This document shows positions 33,067 through 41,324 of a stretch of DNA of 58,017 nt, one piece after another. The translations under genes and the position numbers were made by a program. Numbering within the stretch: the stretch's first letter is position 1; every line of letters starts with the position of its first letter. This DNA comes from a virus, in IMG/VR virus record IMGVR_UViG_3300044993_000766, positions 1-58,017 of that record; one strand, 5' to 3'. The notes beneath the pieces were generated by a model that saw only the letters and a program-made list of their open reading frames with translations, was not told where the DNA came from and did no database searches.

Positions 33067-33816
33067 TTATTGCTCGAAATCCGTGAGGCGGGCCTGTCGA
33101 AAAGGCTCGAAACCAATCAATTCCAGAAGCATTGCCCCCAGGTGCGTGATCTCGCGCCGGACTCGAAACTTTCTGCCGCCCCATTCCATCTCGGGAACAC
33201 CATTGGCGCCCGTTGAGAGATGATCTTCCATCAAACCAAGCTGCACAAGATGACTGAGATAGCTCTCCTTGAGCGCCGAAGCGGCCATGCGCGCGTTGTC
33301 CGATGGATAGTCTGCCACCACCTTCGGTTCAAGAATCTCTCGGTGCAAGCCCTGAAATTCGTGATGCCCTCTGAAACTGTTGCCCGCATAGTGCCGCAAC
33401 CACACGATTTCGACATCGTTCAACTCTCCCAGAATGCGAAGCAAATGACGGCTATCGTGCTCATCAATCTGTTCTTGGGTCATTTCCGTTGAAAGCACTG
33501 CCGCCAAATACGCCCTGCGTTGATCGCTGGTCGCCCGCGCGGCCTGCCTGACGACCTCCTCAGCCAGCTCCAGAAAGTGGTCGTCGCTCCATTTCCGCTT
33601 TGTCACTTCGCTTTCTATTCCTGCCAGCCGACGATCAAGCTCGGCAGCGAATTTCGCGACGCGATCCAAACGCTGATTCGGAATCGCTATCCCTGCCAAT
33701 TCCGCCAGGATGGACCCCGCAAAAGGCACTGCCCCCAAGAGCGCTTTACTCGCCACGACGGCATGGTCGTGACCGGAGTTTTTCAACTCATCTGGCATAG
33801 AATCATCGTTTGACAT
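33067..33816 (-). CDS. Accessory protein of unknown function in the late operon
   Basis: 249 residues from ATG 33816. A short hydrophobic/Gly-containing segment (SKALLGAVPFAGSILAELAG, about 21-40) precedes helical, charged sequence (RVAKFAAELDRRLAGIESEV; ATSDQRRAYLAAVLSTEM). A His-rich patch HYAGNSFRGHHEFQGLH lies near 150, and the C-terminal ~80 residues look winged-helix-like (SHLVQLGLMEDHL, FRVRREITHLGAMLLEL). The AVPFAGS segment is seen in some small membrane-active or toxin-like proteins; that is only a resemblance. It is 82 nt downstream of the 217-aa membrane gene, and the pair interrupts the order tail protein to internal proteins, as expected for a moron. Confidence 0.65.
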   Translation of the reverse strand: MSNDDSMPDELKNSGHDHAVVASKALLGAVPFAGSILAELAGIAIPNQRLDRVAKFAAELDRRLAGIESEVTKRKWSDDHFLELAEEVVRQAARATSDQRRAYLAAVLSTEMTQEQIDEHDSRHLLRILGELNDVEIVWLRHYAGNSFRGHHEFQGLHREILEPKVVADYPSDNARMAASALKESYLSHLVQLGLMEDHLSTGANGVPEMEWGGRKFRVRREITHLGAMLLELIGFEPFRQARLTDFEQ

Positions 33817-33898
33817 TGAGCGATACCCCGCCAAGATCGGAATTACTCTCTGAAAGAGCGAAAGGCTTGAATATCGACCACATCGGCGCGACAGCGCA

Positions 33899-34552
33899 CT
33901 AGCCTGCCGCTTCAACCGCCTTGACGTGACTGGAAGCGCGCTTACGCCCCTTGGTCAACTCCGCAAGTACGCATTCGGCTAAGGGATAACGCTGATCCAG
34001 TTCCTCGACCAAACGCTTGGCCGCTTCAATGCATAGCGCAAGCCACGTAAAGACTGGCGTGTAGATCAGTCCCACCACGGCGATGGCCACGAGCAGGCCG
34101 GGCGATGCAAAGGGCGTATAGATCAAAATCGCCGCAATGATCCACGGGGAAATCGAAATCAGGTGAAGCCCTCTGGCGGTCCATTTCAGACTAGGCCGCG
34201 CAAAGTAACGGTTGTCAACGAACCCCGAACCGTCGGAGTCAAGGCGAACGATACCGAGCGCGTACTTGCAGTCGCTTAGCATGCGCATCGAATTGTGCCT
34301 GGAGAGCGCCATCTTGATCGCTCGACCGTCCAGCACACAGCGAAACGCATCGGACACCGCAATTTCCCACGCGATGGGATCAGCATGACGCCATCGACCC
34401 GATTTGGTCAGGTCATACAAACGCTTCATGCGCTCTTTCGACAATCGAAGCGCAAGACTGCGAACCTTGTAGAGCAGCAACAGTCCGAGTATCGGCAATA
34501 CGAGCGCCAGCACCCAAGGATAGCGTTCGACCACACCCCCTAACCAGCTCAT
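33899..34552 (-). CDS. Accessory membrane protein
   Basis: 217 residues with an N-terminal TM helix (about 12-28, VLALVLPILGLLLLYKV) and a hairpin of two TM helices (about 128-175, WIIAAILIYTPFASPGLLVAIAVVG). Between them is a cytosolic-looking segment of about 100 residues (KERMKRLYDLTKSGRW), and after them a basic, Lys/Arg-rich tail. No family recognised. The codon usage is less GC-biased than in the structural genes around it. Encoded with the 249-aa gene inside the late operon, it is a candidate superinfection-exclusion or defence component. No function is asserted. Confidence 0.65.
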   Translation of the reverse strand: MSWLGGVVERYPWVLALVLPILGLLLLYKVRSLALRLSKERMKRLYDLTKSGRWRHADPIAWEIAVSDAFRCVLDGRAIKMALSRHNSMRMLSDCKYALGIVRLDSDGSGFVDNRYFARPSLKWTARGLHLISISPWIIAAILIYTPFASPGLLVAIAVVGLIYTPVFTWLALCIEAAKRLVEELDQRYPLAECVLAELTKGRKRASSHVKAVEAAG

Positions 34553-34766
34553 TGCGGATCATCCTCTGAGAAACTCGAACTCGCTTATTTGCACGACCAC
34601 CGTCTCAAACCATGAGAATGGTAGGCAATGCCGCGTGCAGCGCCTTGCCGTCAGCGGGGGCCGTGCCCGACGGCCGTCCGGGTTGGGCGGCCAATGGCCC
34701 CGGACCTGACGAGAGACAGATTAGCCATCTGCGCCTGCCTTTGGAATCGGACATCGGCTCCTCTGA

Positions 34767-34786
34767 GGGTAGGAATTTTCCTACCC
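34767..34786. repeat. Hairpin overlapping the stop codon of the tail gene
   Basis: GGGTAGGA ATTT TCCTACCC: an 8-bp perfect stem with a 4-nt loop. The right arm contains the TAG stop of the 557-aa tail gene. No T-tract follows on either strand. It could protect or attenuate the late transcript just before the accessory pair. The remaining gap to 34552 shows nothing coding. Confidence 0.45.
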
Positions 34787-36454
34787 CTCCGCGAGTTCGG
34801 CGATGCTGCTGGCGATGTGAAGCTCCCGCAGCACGCCTTTGTCGGGTGATTCCGGCCGTTCGACCTCGATCTCGAACCCCAGGTGCCGGCTCAGGTGCGG
34901 CAGGCGGAACGGGTTGGAATGACGGATTTCGCGCTCAAACCGTAGCCGGTCGTCGGCCCACAGCCTGAATGTGGTCGCGGGGGTGGCTTCGCCCCAGTCG
35001 CCCCGGAACGGATGCGCGTCCCAGACCACCTTCGCCGCCGCCCAGTTGATATGCCCCGGCATGACCGTGCAACGGGTCCGGTAGCGCAGAGGCAGGTAGG
35101 TGCGGCCGGCGTTCCACTGGCCGATGCCGGTCGGCAGCGCCAGGAACAGCGCATCGGTACGACTGCGGTGCAGCGCGGTCGGTCGCAGCGACAGGGCGAT
35201 CAGCCCCAACTGCCGACCGGGATAGGTCGGATCGGTCAGATCGAGCATCCAGCCGCTATTCGCGGTGAAACCGAACCACAGCCCATCATGGACGGCGGCG
35301 AGCAGCGTCTCCGGCCGCAGGGCCGCGAAGTCATCCTCACCCCAATACGCCTGGCTCACGCGCTGGCACTGGCGACCCGAGAGCAACACCAGCCCATCCC
35401 GGCCGGCGTAGAGCGCGCCACCGCTTGGGGTTGTCGCCATCGAGCGGCGCGCTACGCAGGGCATCGGTTCGGGCATCCGAAACACCTCGCGCCTGCCCCA
35501 CTCGTCCGCCTGCGGCGCGATCCAGTAGGGGTGCCCGTCCGTGGCCACGTACAGCCCGCTGTCGGTCCAAGCCAACGCGACGATCGTGTCGTCCAGGTGC
35601 AGGCGGTAGGCATCCGGCCACGCATGGAACTCGTGCGGCTCGCAGACCCAGAGGTCGCGACCCACGGCACCGGCCAATTGCGTGCCGTTCGGCTCGGGGA
35701 CCAGATGGGTCAGTCCTTCCGGCGGCGGGGCGAAGCGCATGGTGGTCAGCGGTTCGCCCAGATCGAGATTCGGTAGGGCATCGTTGACGCCGCCGGCCGC
35801 CGCCAGGAACTCTCCAACTAGGTGAAACTCCTCCATGCGCGGCAAGCCGATCTGCTCGGCCCCGGCATCGCTCGCGGTCAGGCGGTAGAGCCGCAGCGCC
35901 TGCACGTCCCAACCGCCGACCGGCGCGCCGTCCCACTGCACCCGAACGGCGGCACCGTCGTCGATCTTGAACCGCACGCTCGGCAATGAGGGCGGCCCCT
36001 CGTTCCCGAAACGATCCACATACGTCACCACGTAGGCCCGGTACTCGCTGCGCTGGTCGTTCGGCCCGGCCCAGCCCGGCGGCGCGCTGGGGGTCGCGAT
36101 CGGCGGCGTCGGCACAGGCAGACCCAACCGCCACCAGCGTCCGGCCACGGCGTCCGCCGCATCGGCCCAGACAGGGAAGCGCAGATCCTCGCCGACCGCG
36201 ATCACGCGCGGGCAACCGGGCAGACCGGAGACAAGATCATCGACGCCGGGCAGGACGATCCAGCCAGCCTCCGTCCGGTAGATTGTGCGATGTGGCACCC
36301 CACGCGGATCGACCGGTAGCGGTGTGGGATACGCCTCGATGGTGCCGTGCCACAGGTTGACGTTCTCGGCCCAGATCGCCTCATTGCCCTGCAACAGCGT
36401 GTGGTTGAGCCGAGGACGCATGCCGGCAAAGACGGTTTTCTGGAGTGAGGGCAT
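34781..36454 (-). CDS. Tail tubular protein B-like / tail structural protein
   Basis: 557 residues, beta-rich and repetitive with many Trp and Pro, no signal peptide. It begins MPSLQKTVFAGMRPRLN and has GLPVPTPPIATPSAPPGW followed by an Ig/FN3-like segment (YVVTYVDRFGNEGPPSLPS, about 145-165), then beta-propeller-like repeats (LWVCEPHEFHAWPDAYRL; LYVATDGHPYWIAP; ALYAGRDGLVLLSG). This matches the tail-tubular-B or nozzle proteins of podoviruses. In the late gene order it follows the connector genes and precedes internal virion genes, although two accessory blocks now flank it. Its ATG is 52 nt from the opposing protease gene start. Confidence 0.7.
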   Translation of the reverse strand: MPSLQKTVFAGMRPRLNHTLLQGNEAIWAENVNLWHGTIEAYPTPLPVDPRGVPHRTIYRTEAGWIVLPGVDDLVSGLPGCPRVIAVGEDLRFPVWADAADAVAGRWWRLGLPVPTPPIATPSAPPGWAGPNDQRSEYRAYVVTYVDRFGNEGPPSLPSVRFKIDDGAAVRVQWDGAPVGGWDVQALRLYRLTASDAGAEQIGLPRMEEFHLVGEFLAAAGGVNDALPNLDLGEPLTTMRFAPPPEGLTHLVPEPNGTQLAGAVGRDLWVCEPHEFHAWPDAYRLHLDDTIVALAWTDSGLYVATDGHPYWIAPQADEWGRREVFRMPEPMPCVARRSMATTPSGGALYAGRDGLVLLSGRQCQRVSQAYWGEDDFAALRPETLLAAVHDGLWFGFTANSGWMLDLTDPTYPGRQLGLIALSLRPTALHRSRTDALFLALPTGIGQWNAGRTYLPLRYRTRCTVMPGHINWAAAKVVWDAHPFRGDWGEATPATTFRLWADDRLRFEREIRHSNPFRLPHLSRHLGFEIEVERPESPDKGVLRELHIASSIAELAEG

Positions 36455-36512
36455 AATTCAGGCTTGATGTGCACGATGGCCGATTCCCGGCCACCCACAG
36501 GACACCTTGGAC

Positions 36513-37607
36513 ATGAACACGTCCGCGCAACCGGATGCAGACGACGGGAAGACACCGGAACCACCGCTGCCGCCATCGACAGTGCCGGCAACGACCACGT
36601 TGAACCTGCGTGGCTTGGGTTCGGATGCCGAGTGGAACGAACGCTTCGCCGGCAACCTTCGCTATGTGATCGTCGAATGTGGAAGATTCATGGACCTGCA
36701 TCTGCTGGAAGGCGTGACGGTGGGTTTCGATTACAACGATGCGTTGAACTCTGTGGACCTCGGCTACGAATCGTCTGTCGCCAAGGGATACACGAACGAA
36801 GAAGGTTTGATCGGCGTCGGCAAGCTGCTCCGGGTTCGTCGCGACGACGGCATCAAGGCGCATATCGTCATCGATGCGGGGGTTCTGCACCTCCTCGCAG
36901 AGCCCGAACACCCGTTGTTCCTGTCCACGGCGAACATCCTCGCGCATGAACTGGCGCATGTGAACGTGATGCAGTGGTTCATCGAACACAGCCCCGGCAT
37001 CCTGCTCGAACGTCCCGAAGGCGATTGGGCAACCTATGTGATGCGCGATACCGCTCACATCGTCTGGGAGGAATACGCCGCCTGTCGCTTGAGCGCCAGA
37101 ATTTCCGGCGATCAGGTGATGGAAAACTATGCGAAGAATGTCGAAATCTCGATGGCCGGCGCCGTCCAGAACGCCCGTGAAAGCATCAAGACCTACCGCA
37201 CGCACGGTGATCGTGGACGACTGCTGACCGAAACTCTGACCGCCATCGCCAAGCCCATCAAGATGCTCGCCTATCTGCTCGGACATCTTGATGGGCTGGA
37301 TCGAGAGGCTGACCTCAAAGCCATCGCGCCTGCTTGCGATGGCGACGAGCTATCCCCCGCCGTACTGATCGTGCATGACGCCTTGCGTCAAGCATGGGAG
37401 ACGCGGCACGACTGGCAAGGCATGAAGGGCGTGGACGGGGTCGTCAACGCATTGCTGCGCGCGATGGAGATTGCGGGCATCCAGCTTCGCCTCAGCGAAG
37501 AAGGCGATGGCTCGATGATCCACGCCCCGTTCACTGCGGCCACCCTGCCCAATGGCGAGGCGGATATGGCCATCATCCGGCTCCAGCGCATGCTGGAGCC
37601 GGAATAA
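36513..37607 (+). CDS. Zinc metalloprotease-like protein (HExxH), partner of a HEPN protein
   Basis: 364 residues from ATG 36513; an in-frame TTG at 36507 with AGGA 4 nt upstream is an alternative. The N-terminus is Pro-rich. The catalytic region has NILAHELAHVNVMQ (HExxH, about residues 146-150) and, about 40 residues later, WEEYAACRLSA, which can supply the third zinc ligand Glu as in gluzincin-type peptidases. The C-terminal part is helical. It lies on the strand opposite the surrounding late operon and is followed after 22 nt by the HEPN gene, so the two form their own transcription unit. Inference: a toxin/antitoxin or abortive-infection pair in which protease and RNase-like proteins act together. 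Confidence 0.75.
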   Translation: MNTSAQPDADDGKTPEPPLPPSTVPATTTLNLRGLGSDAEWNERFAGNLRYVIVECGRFMDLHLLEGVTVGFDYNDALNSVDLGYESSVAKGYTNEEGLIGVGKLLRVRRDDGIKAHIVIDAGVLHLLAEPEHPLFLSTANILAHELAHVNVMQWFIEHSPGILLERPEGDWATYVMRDTAHIVWEEYAACRLSARISGDQVMENYAKNVEISMAGAVQNARESIKTYRTHGDRGRLLTETLTAIAKPIKMLAYLLGHLDGLDREADLKAIAPACDGDELSPAVLIVHDALRQAWETRHDWQGMKGVDGVVNALLRAMEIAGIQLRLSEEGDGSMIHAPFTAATLPNGEADMAIIRLQRMLEPE

Positions 37608-37629
37608 GCGAGTTCACTCAGGGAACGAC

Positions 37630-38223
37630 ATGGCAATCATGGCCATACTCCTACGCACCCACTTCTCCCTCCATCATGCGCAAGCGGCCACTTTCCACGC
37701 GCGTCAAGCAGCGAATATCGCGCTGGATGGGACAGAGGAGGCTGCGATCGCCCTGGGCGCACACGTCTCGGCGGCCGTGATCTCCGCTGGTGCATTTCTG
37801 GAAGCCACCATCAACGAAATCAGCGAGAACGACGAGCGCAGCGGCGCTTTGGAGCGTCTGAACACCTATCTCAAGGCGCATCACGCCAAGGGCATTCCAA
37901 AGAGCGATCCGCGCTGGCGATCAGCCAAGACCTTGATGGACCTCCGCAACCGACTTGTGCATTACACACACGACTGGCTGGACGAAGGTTCAGATAACAT
38001 GATTGGCGAAAAGGCGCTCAATAAGTCCACGCTTCTGACGCGCATGCAAAAAGAATTTGCATTCCTTCCACCACCAGTAAATTACATTCCACGATTCCTG
38101 TCGCCGGACTGCGCAGCGTGGGCCATCGGCACTGCGACAGCGCTTCTGGATGAGTTCTTTCAGCGACTTAACTCGGAACCCTTTTTCAACCATTTACGAG
38201 ACCGCATCGAAGTTAAACGATAA
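37630..38223 (+). CDS. HEPN-domain protein (putative RNase), partner of the metalloprotease
   Basis: 197 residues from ATG 37630. The HEPN signature is LMDLRNRLVHYTHDW (about residues 103-117), an RNxxxH motif inside a helix, the active-site motif of HEPN ribonucleases and related proteins. The upstream helices (GAHVSAAVISAGAFLEATI) fit the four-helix HEPN core. HEPN proteins are common RNA-cleaving effectors of toxin-antitoxin, abortive-infection and CRISPR systems, though some are non-catalytic. It sits 22 nt after the metalloprotease gene and converges with the GIY-YIG gene (29-nt gap). The longer in-frame reading upstream overlaps the protease gene and is not supported. Confidence 0.78.
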   Translation: MAIMAILLRTHFSLHHAQAATFHARQAANIALDGTEEAAIALGAHVSAAVISAGAFLEATINEISENDERSGALERLNTYLKAHHAKGIPKSDPRWRSAKTLMDLRNRLVHYTHDWLDEGSDNMIGEKALNKSTLLTRMQKEFAFLPPPVNYIPRFLSPDCAAWAIGTATALLDEFFQRLNSEPFFNHLRDRIEVKR

Positions 38224-38252
38224 CGATCACCATGCCCATAATCGGCTTCATA

Positions 38253-38891
38253 TTACATCAAGATATGCAGGGGCATTGAAACTTCATCGCGCCGCAGATC
38301 ATGTGCAATGGCCATGCGAAGACTAAGGCGATCCCGCATCTGCGCCGAGTCGAAGTTGGCTATTTCCGCCACTGCATTCTCGAAGATGGCCGAATCAAAC
38401 CATTCCTTATGCCCATAGGCCCCGAACGGCACGGAATGCGGCGGTTCAGTCCTCGCGAACTGAAAACGCTTTTTTGCCATTCTCTCGGCCGCCAAAGCGC
38501 TTGCCTTGTCACCGCCGAAGTAGATGCCGACACTTCGGTCAAGATCAAAGTCGCAGTTGAACTGAGCGGCCCGACTGGTCCAGTCACCGGAGCAACCCAA
38601 CTTTAGCTTCGAGCTGGCCGGGTCTAGCAGCAAATAGACTCGATAGAGCGGCACATTGACCGGCGCGTAGATTCTGCTCGGAACACGGACCCGGTAGAGC
38701 TTCAGAAGTGCGGAAACGAAAATCATGGAGCCAGGATGCTTCATACTGTACTTCGCGGCGCTACGCTCCACTTTTGCCGACCCGATTTGTTCGATCAGGT
38801 ACAGCAGCCGGCGGGCATCCATCTCATTTTCAACGTGGACATCGAAATGATGGGCCGGCAACTTCGGGTGGAATGGACTTATCCTGTTCAT
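38253..38891 (-). CDS. GIY-YIG nuclease-like protein (T5orf172 type)
   Basis: 212 residues. The C-terminal half shows the GIY-YIG pattern: YRVYLLLD for the GIY strand, KLKLGCSGDWTSRAAQF for the YIG strand and catalytic-Arg helix, AAERMAKKRFQF for the following helix, and GHKEWFDSAI, in which the Glu of EWF is the metal-binding position of the family. GIY itself is degenerate (VYL), as often in this subfamily. The N-terminal ~75 residues are unassigned (FHPKLPAHHFDVHVENEMD). Inference: a homing or anti-phage nuclease, or a remnant. It is convergent with the protease-HEPN unit and the three form a compact 2.4-kb accessory block in the late operon. Confidence 0.65.
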   Translation of the reverse strand: MNRISPFHPKLPAHHFDVHVENEMDARRLLYLIEQIGSAKVERSAAKYSMKHPGSMIFVSALLKLYRVRVPSRIYAPVNVPLYRVYLLLDPASSKLKLGCSGDWTSRAAQFNCDFDLDRSVGIYFGGDKASALAAERMAKKRFQFARTEPPHSVPFGAYGHKEWFDSAIFENAVAEIANFDSAQMRDRLSLRMAIAHDLRRDEVSMPLHILM

Positions 38892-38989
38892 TGTTAGCCG
38901 CGATCGTTAGTCTGCCTGGGTAATGCTCGAAGCACGAAGCAGATGCAGACTTCAGTTGGACCACAAAATATCGAACAGGGCGGGATAGG

Positions 38990-39487
38990 TCATCGCCTCA
39001 CAACCCGCCCTGTAGCTCCACAAAGCCTCACCCATATCGTCAGTGCCGTTACTTCACAGCCTTCTACAGCCACGCGCCCATGATACCAGCCTGCCGGCGC
39101 TTCGGTCAGATCGTGGTCGATGATGAACGTCGCGACGCCGCCCACGATGGATTCTGCAATGTAGGTCTTCGAGGGCGGCGGCACGACAACCGGCAATCCA
39201 CCATCGCAAGGGCGACACCGCGCCAGCGTCGGCGCCCACTTGCCACAATCGCCGCAATTCGATTCGCCACAGCCGCCACATCCACCCCAGCGGCCTTCCA
39301 TCACGTCATCCGCGCGCGGGTACCGCGGCGTGCAGGCATCCGCGCGGTCCAGCACGGGCTGACACACGCTTTCGCCCTTGCGGGTGACGGTCAAGGTCAC
39401 GTTCGTCACATGGACGGTTGCGCAGTCGCGCATCAGCAGGACATGCAGGCGTTCGGTGTTCGGCTCGACGATCAGCGGACGGGCCAT
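38990..39487 (-). CDS. Cys-rich late protein, putative structural
   Basis: 165 residues. The central part is unusually Cys/Gly-rich (GGCGGCGESNCGDCGKW, then ARCRPCDGG, about residues 68-96), enough for a zinc site or disulfides. The flanks are beta-rich (VHVTNVTLTVTRKGE; SIVGGVATFIIDHD). It follows the connector genes and precedes the tail protein, with the accessory block now between. Start ATG 39487, with the AGGAG of the preceding intergenic bases close by. No family recognised; a tail or head-completion role is only positional inference. Confidence 0.7.
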   Translation of the reverse strand: MARPLIVEPNTERLHVLLMRDCATVHVTNVTLTVTRKGESVCQPVLDRADACTPRYPRADDVMEGRWGGCGGCGESNCGDCGKWAPTLARCRPCDGGLPVVVPPPSKTYIAESIVGGVATFIIDHDLTEAPAGWYHGRVAVEGCEVTALTIWVRLCGATGRVVRR

Positions 39488-39496
39488 GCGCTTCTC

Positions 39497-40141
39497 CTAA
39501 ATGGCAAAGTCGCCGCGTTCCGGCACCATCGCCCGCGCGCCGCCCGTGCGACCACGCAGGCGTCGCGTGCGGGCGCGCAGGATGGCGGCGTCGAAGCGTT
39601 GGCTGTAGACGGCTGCCAAGCGGGGATCACTGAACGGGTGCCCAGGCAACAGCAACACATCCGCGAGCCCGCCCTCGACCAGCGCGCGCCCCCACTCCTC
39701 GGCGAGCCGTGCATCGAGCCGGCAGGCATCGTGACGCGGCGCGGCGACGTAGCGCACGCGCAAGGTGTCGCAAGTATCGCCGTCGCGATCGATCCAGACC
39801 GACACATCCGGCGTCTCCAACGCTTCCACCCGGAAACCGCAGCCCGTTTCGATCACGTCCCGGCGCGGATCAAGCATGCTCTCATCAGGCATGCCGCATC
39901 CGATCGACACCGCGACAATGCGCACCACACGCTCGCAGTCTGCCGGCACCACCGGGTAATCGCGCACCCCGCAGGCCATCGGCAATGCCGCCTCGCGTTC
40001 CAGCCATCCGCTGGCTTCGCAGAACCGGATCGCCGCATCGCGCAAGTAGCTGTGTGCCGCGACATCGGGCAAGCCCGGCGTGGCAGCGACCATACGGGCC
40101 AGGAACGGCGCGAAGTCGGTGAAGCCCGGCCCGCAACTCAC
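39497..40141 (-). CDS. Head-tail connector / tail protein
   Basis: 214 residues from GTG 40141, overlapping the upstream stop (GTGA); the longer frame reading to 40306 runs over the neighbour. An alpha/beta protein with FAPFLARMVAATPGLPDV, SYLRDAAIRFCEASGWLERE and RVRYVAAPRHDACRLDARL near the C-terminal half, then a basic end. The pattern of an N-terminal helix-rich domain, beta-rich middle (VRDYPVVPADCERVVRIVAV) and C-terminal EEWGRALVEGGLADVLLLP resembles connector proteins of podoviruses. Gene order between the tail-tubular-A-like gene and the Cys-rich gene supports a structural role. Confidence 0.65.
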   Translation of the reverse strand: MSCGPGFTDFAPFLARMVAATPGLPDVAAHSYLRDAAIRFCEASGWLEREAALPMACGVRDYPVVPADCERVVRIVAVSIGCGMPDESMLDPRRDVIETGCGFRVEALETPDVSVWIDRDGDTCDTLRVRYVAAPRHDACRLDARLAEEWGRALVEGGLADVLLLPGHPFSDPRLAAVYSQRFDAAILRARTRRLRGRTGGARAMVPERGDFAI

Positions 40142-40848
40142 GGCTGCGCCCCTTCCGGCGCGCGCCCGGCCTGCGAGACTGCGACAAGCCGTTCCTTCGC
40201 CTCGGAGACGCCGAGCATGGCGTAGAAGTGCTGACGGTGCGCTTCCTGCTTGGCGAAGGACTGCGCCGATTCCATATCGACGCTGTAAGCGCGGTACAGC
40301 ATCCATTCGATCAGCGCATTGTGCATGCGCGCGGGCGTGACCAGCCGATCATTGCGCGGATCGGCATCGTCGATTTGCGCGAGCGTCATCGCCTCGGGGG
40401 ATTGCTGGCACACCAGGGCGACGGTGTACGCCTGCCCGTCGTCGGGTACGGGCGGATCGACGAAGAACGCGCGCGGGTCTTGCGGCGTGAAGCTGTAGCC
40501 GCGCACGCGGTAGTCTCCGCAGACGCTGACCGGCGCGCAGCCGGTGTCGGCGAACGCCTGCAACAAGCCGTCATCGACCTTGCGCGCGCGACCGGCATCG
40601 CCCGCCGACCCGATGATTTTCTGCAACTGGCAACCCTCCGGCAGCGGACCCTGTCGCGCACCCGGCACCAGGGCGAGCACGTCCGTCTGTGCGTACAACT
40701 CCGGCCGGTACAGATAGACCTGTCGCTGGGCGTCGTTGAGGTAGTCCAGCAGATCGGCACGAGTCCAGCGGATGTGCTCGAAGCCCGGTTCGGCATCGTT
40801 GAGCAAGCGCGCGACTTCGCCGATTAGCGCCGCCGCGAACTCGGCCAT
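40138..40848 (-). CDS. Tail tubular A / head-tail adaptor-like protein (DUF6682-like)
   Basis: 236 residues. N-terminal helices AALIGEVARLLNDAE and WTRADLLDYLNDAQRQVYLY are typical of gp11/gp4-type connectors of podoviruses, followed by beta-rich sequence (VRGYSFTPQDPRAFFVDPPV) and terminal helices (MHNALIEWMLYRAYSVDMES; AHRQHFYAML). I recall similar proteins as DUF6682. It would form the ring between portal and tail nozzle. ATG 40848 is adjacent to the upstream stop, and its own stop overlaps the next GTG. Confidence 0.7.
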   Translation of the reverse strand: MAEFAAALIGEVARLLNDAEPGFEHIRWTRADLLDYLNDAQRQVYLYRPELYAQTDVLALVPGARQGPLPEGCQLQKIIGSAGDAGRARKVDDGLLQAFADTGCAPVSVCGDYRVRGYSFTPQDPRAFFVDPPVPDDGQAYTVALVCQQSPEAMTLAQIDDADPRNDRLVTPARMHNALIEWMLYRAYSVDMESAQSFAKQEAHRQHFYAMLGVSEAKERLVAVSQAGRAPEGAQP

Positions 40849-41249
40849 TACAGCGCCGCTCCGCTGGCGCCGTCGTCGATGCGCTGATTACGCTGCTTGA
40901 CCGCCTTGCGCTTGGTCTCGCCGGCCCGGTTATGGGCATCCTCGAACCCACCTTCCAGGCCAGCGGTCGCCATGTCGAGCGGATTGCCGTGGATGTCGGT
41001 TTCGATGGTGGGCACGGTGAGAATGGAGCCGACCTTGCGGATCGTTTCGCCTGCCTGCTCGAAGTCGCGGCCGTTGGTGGTATAGCCGGGCGTGAGACCC
41101 GGTAACAGCTCGAACTCGTCATCGCGCGGATACAGATGGCCGTGTTCGTCCTGCAAGACCTGCATCTTCTCGCCGGTATGTTCGATGTTGCGGTGGATGT
41201 CCAGCGACGTATGCGGCTGGGTCGTTTGCGGCATGGGAAAAGGTTGCAT
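40848..41249 (-). CDS. Hypothetical late protein
   Basis: 133 residues, polar, no signal or membrane segment. It begins MQPFPMPQTTQPHTSLDIHR and contains LLPGLTPGYTTNGRDF and a basic helix at the end (RAGETKRKAVKQRNQRIDD). No family recognised. It follows a terminator-like hairpin and precedes the tail-tubular-A-like gene, overlapping it at one base. Likely a minor structural or assembly protein by position. Confidence 0.6.
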   Translation of the reverse strand: MQPFPMPQTTQPHTSLDIHRNIEHTGEKMQVLQDEHGHLYPRDDEFELLPGLTPGYTTNGRDFEQAGETIRKVGSILTVPTIETDIHGNPLDMATAGLEGGFEDAHNRAGETKRKAVKQRNQRIDDGASGAAL

Positions 41250-41265
41250 GCGAGTCCTCAGGCAA

Positions 41266-41290
41266 GAAAAAGCCCCGCCGAAGCGGGGCT
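41266..41290 (-). terminator. Rho-independent terminator-like hairpin after the capsid genes
   Basis: Stem AGCCCCGC / GCGGGGCT (41271-41278 with 41283-41290), tetraloop TTCG on the minus strand, followed there by TTTTTC. It lies between the 209-aa gene and the 133-aa gene, that is just after the heavily expressed capsid gene pair, where partial termination would raise capsid transcript levels relative to downstream genes. Confidence 0.75.
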
Positions 41291-41324
41291 GTGGGGGTGA
41301 CGCGGCGGAGGATGTGCGCGGCGA

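Noticed and set aside
31238-33184. Single 648-codon minus-strand reading over two genes
   Set aside because: Its first ~212 codons overlap the 152-aa gene in another frame and look random; ATG 32548 with TGATG coupling is the credible start of a 436-aa protein.
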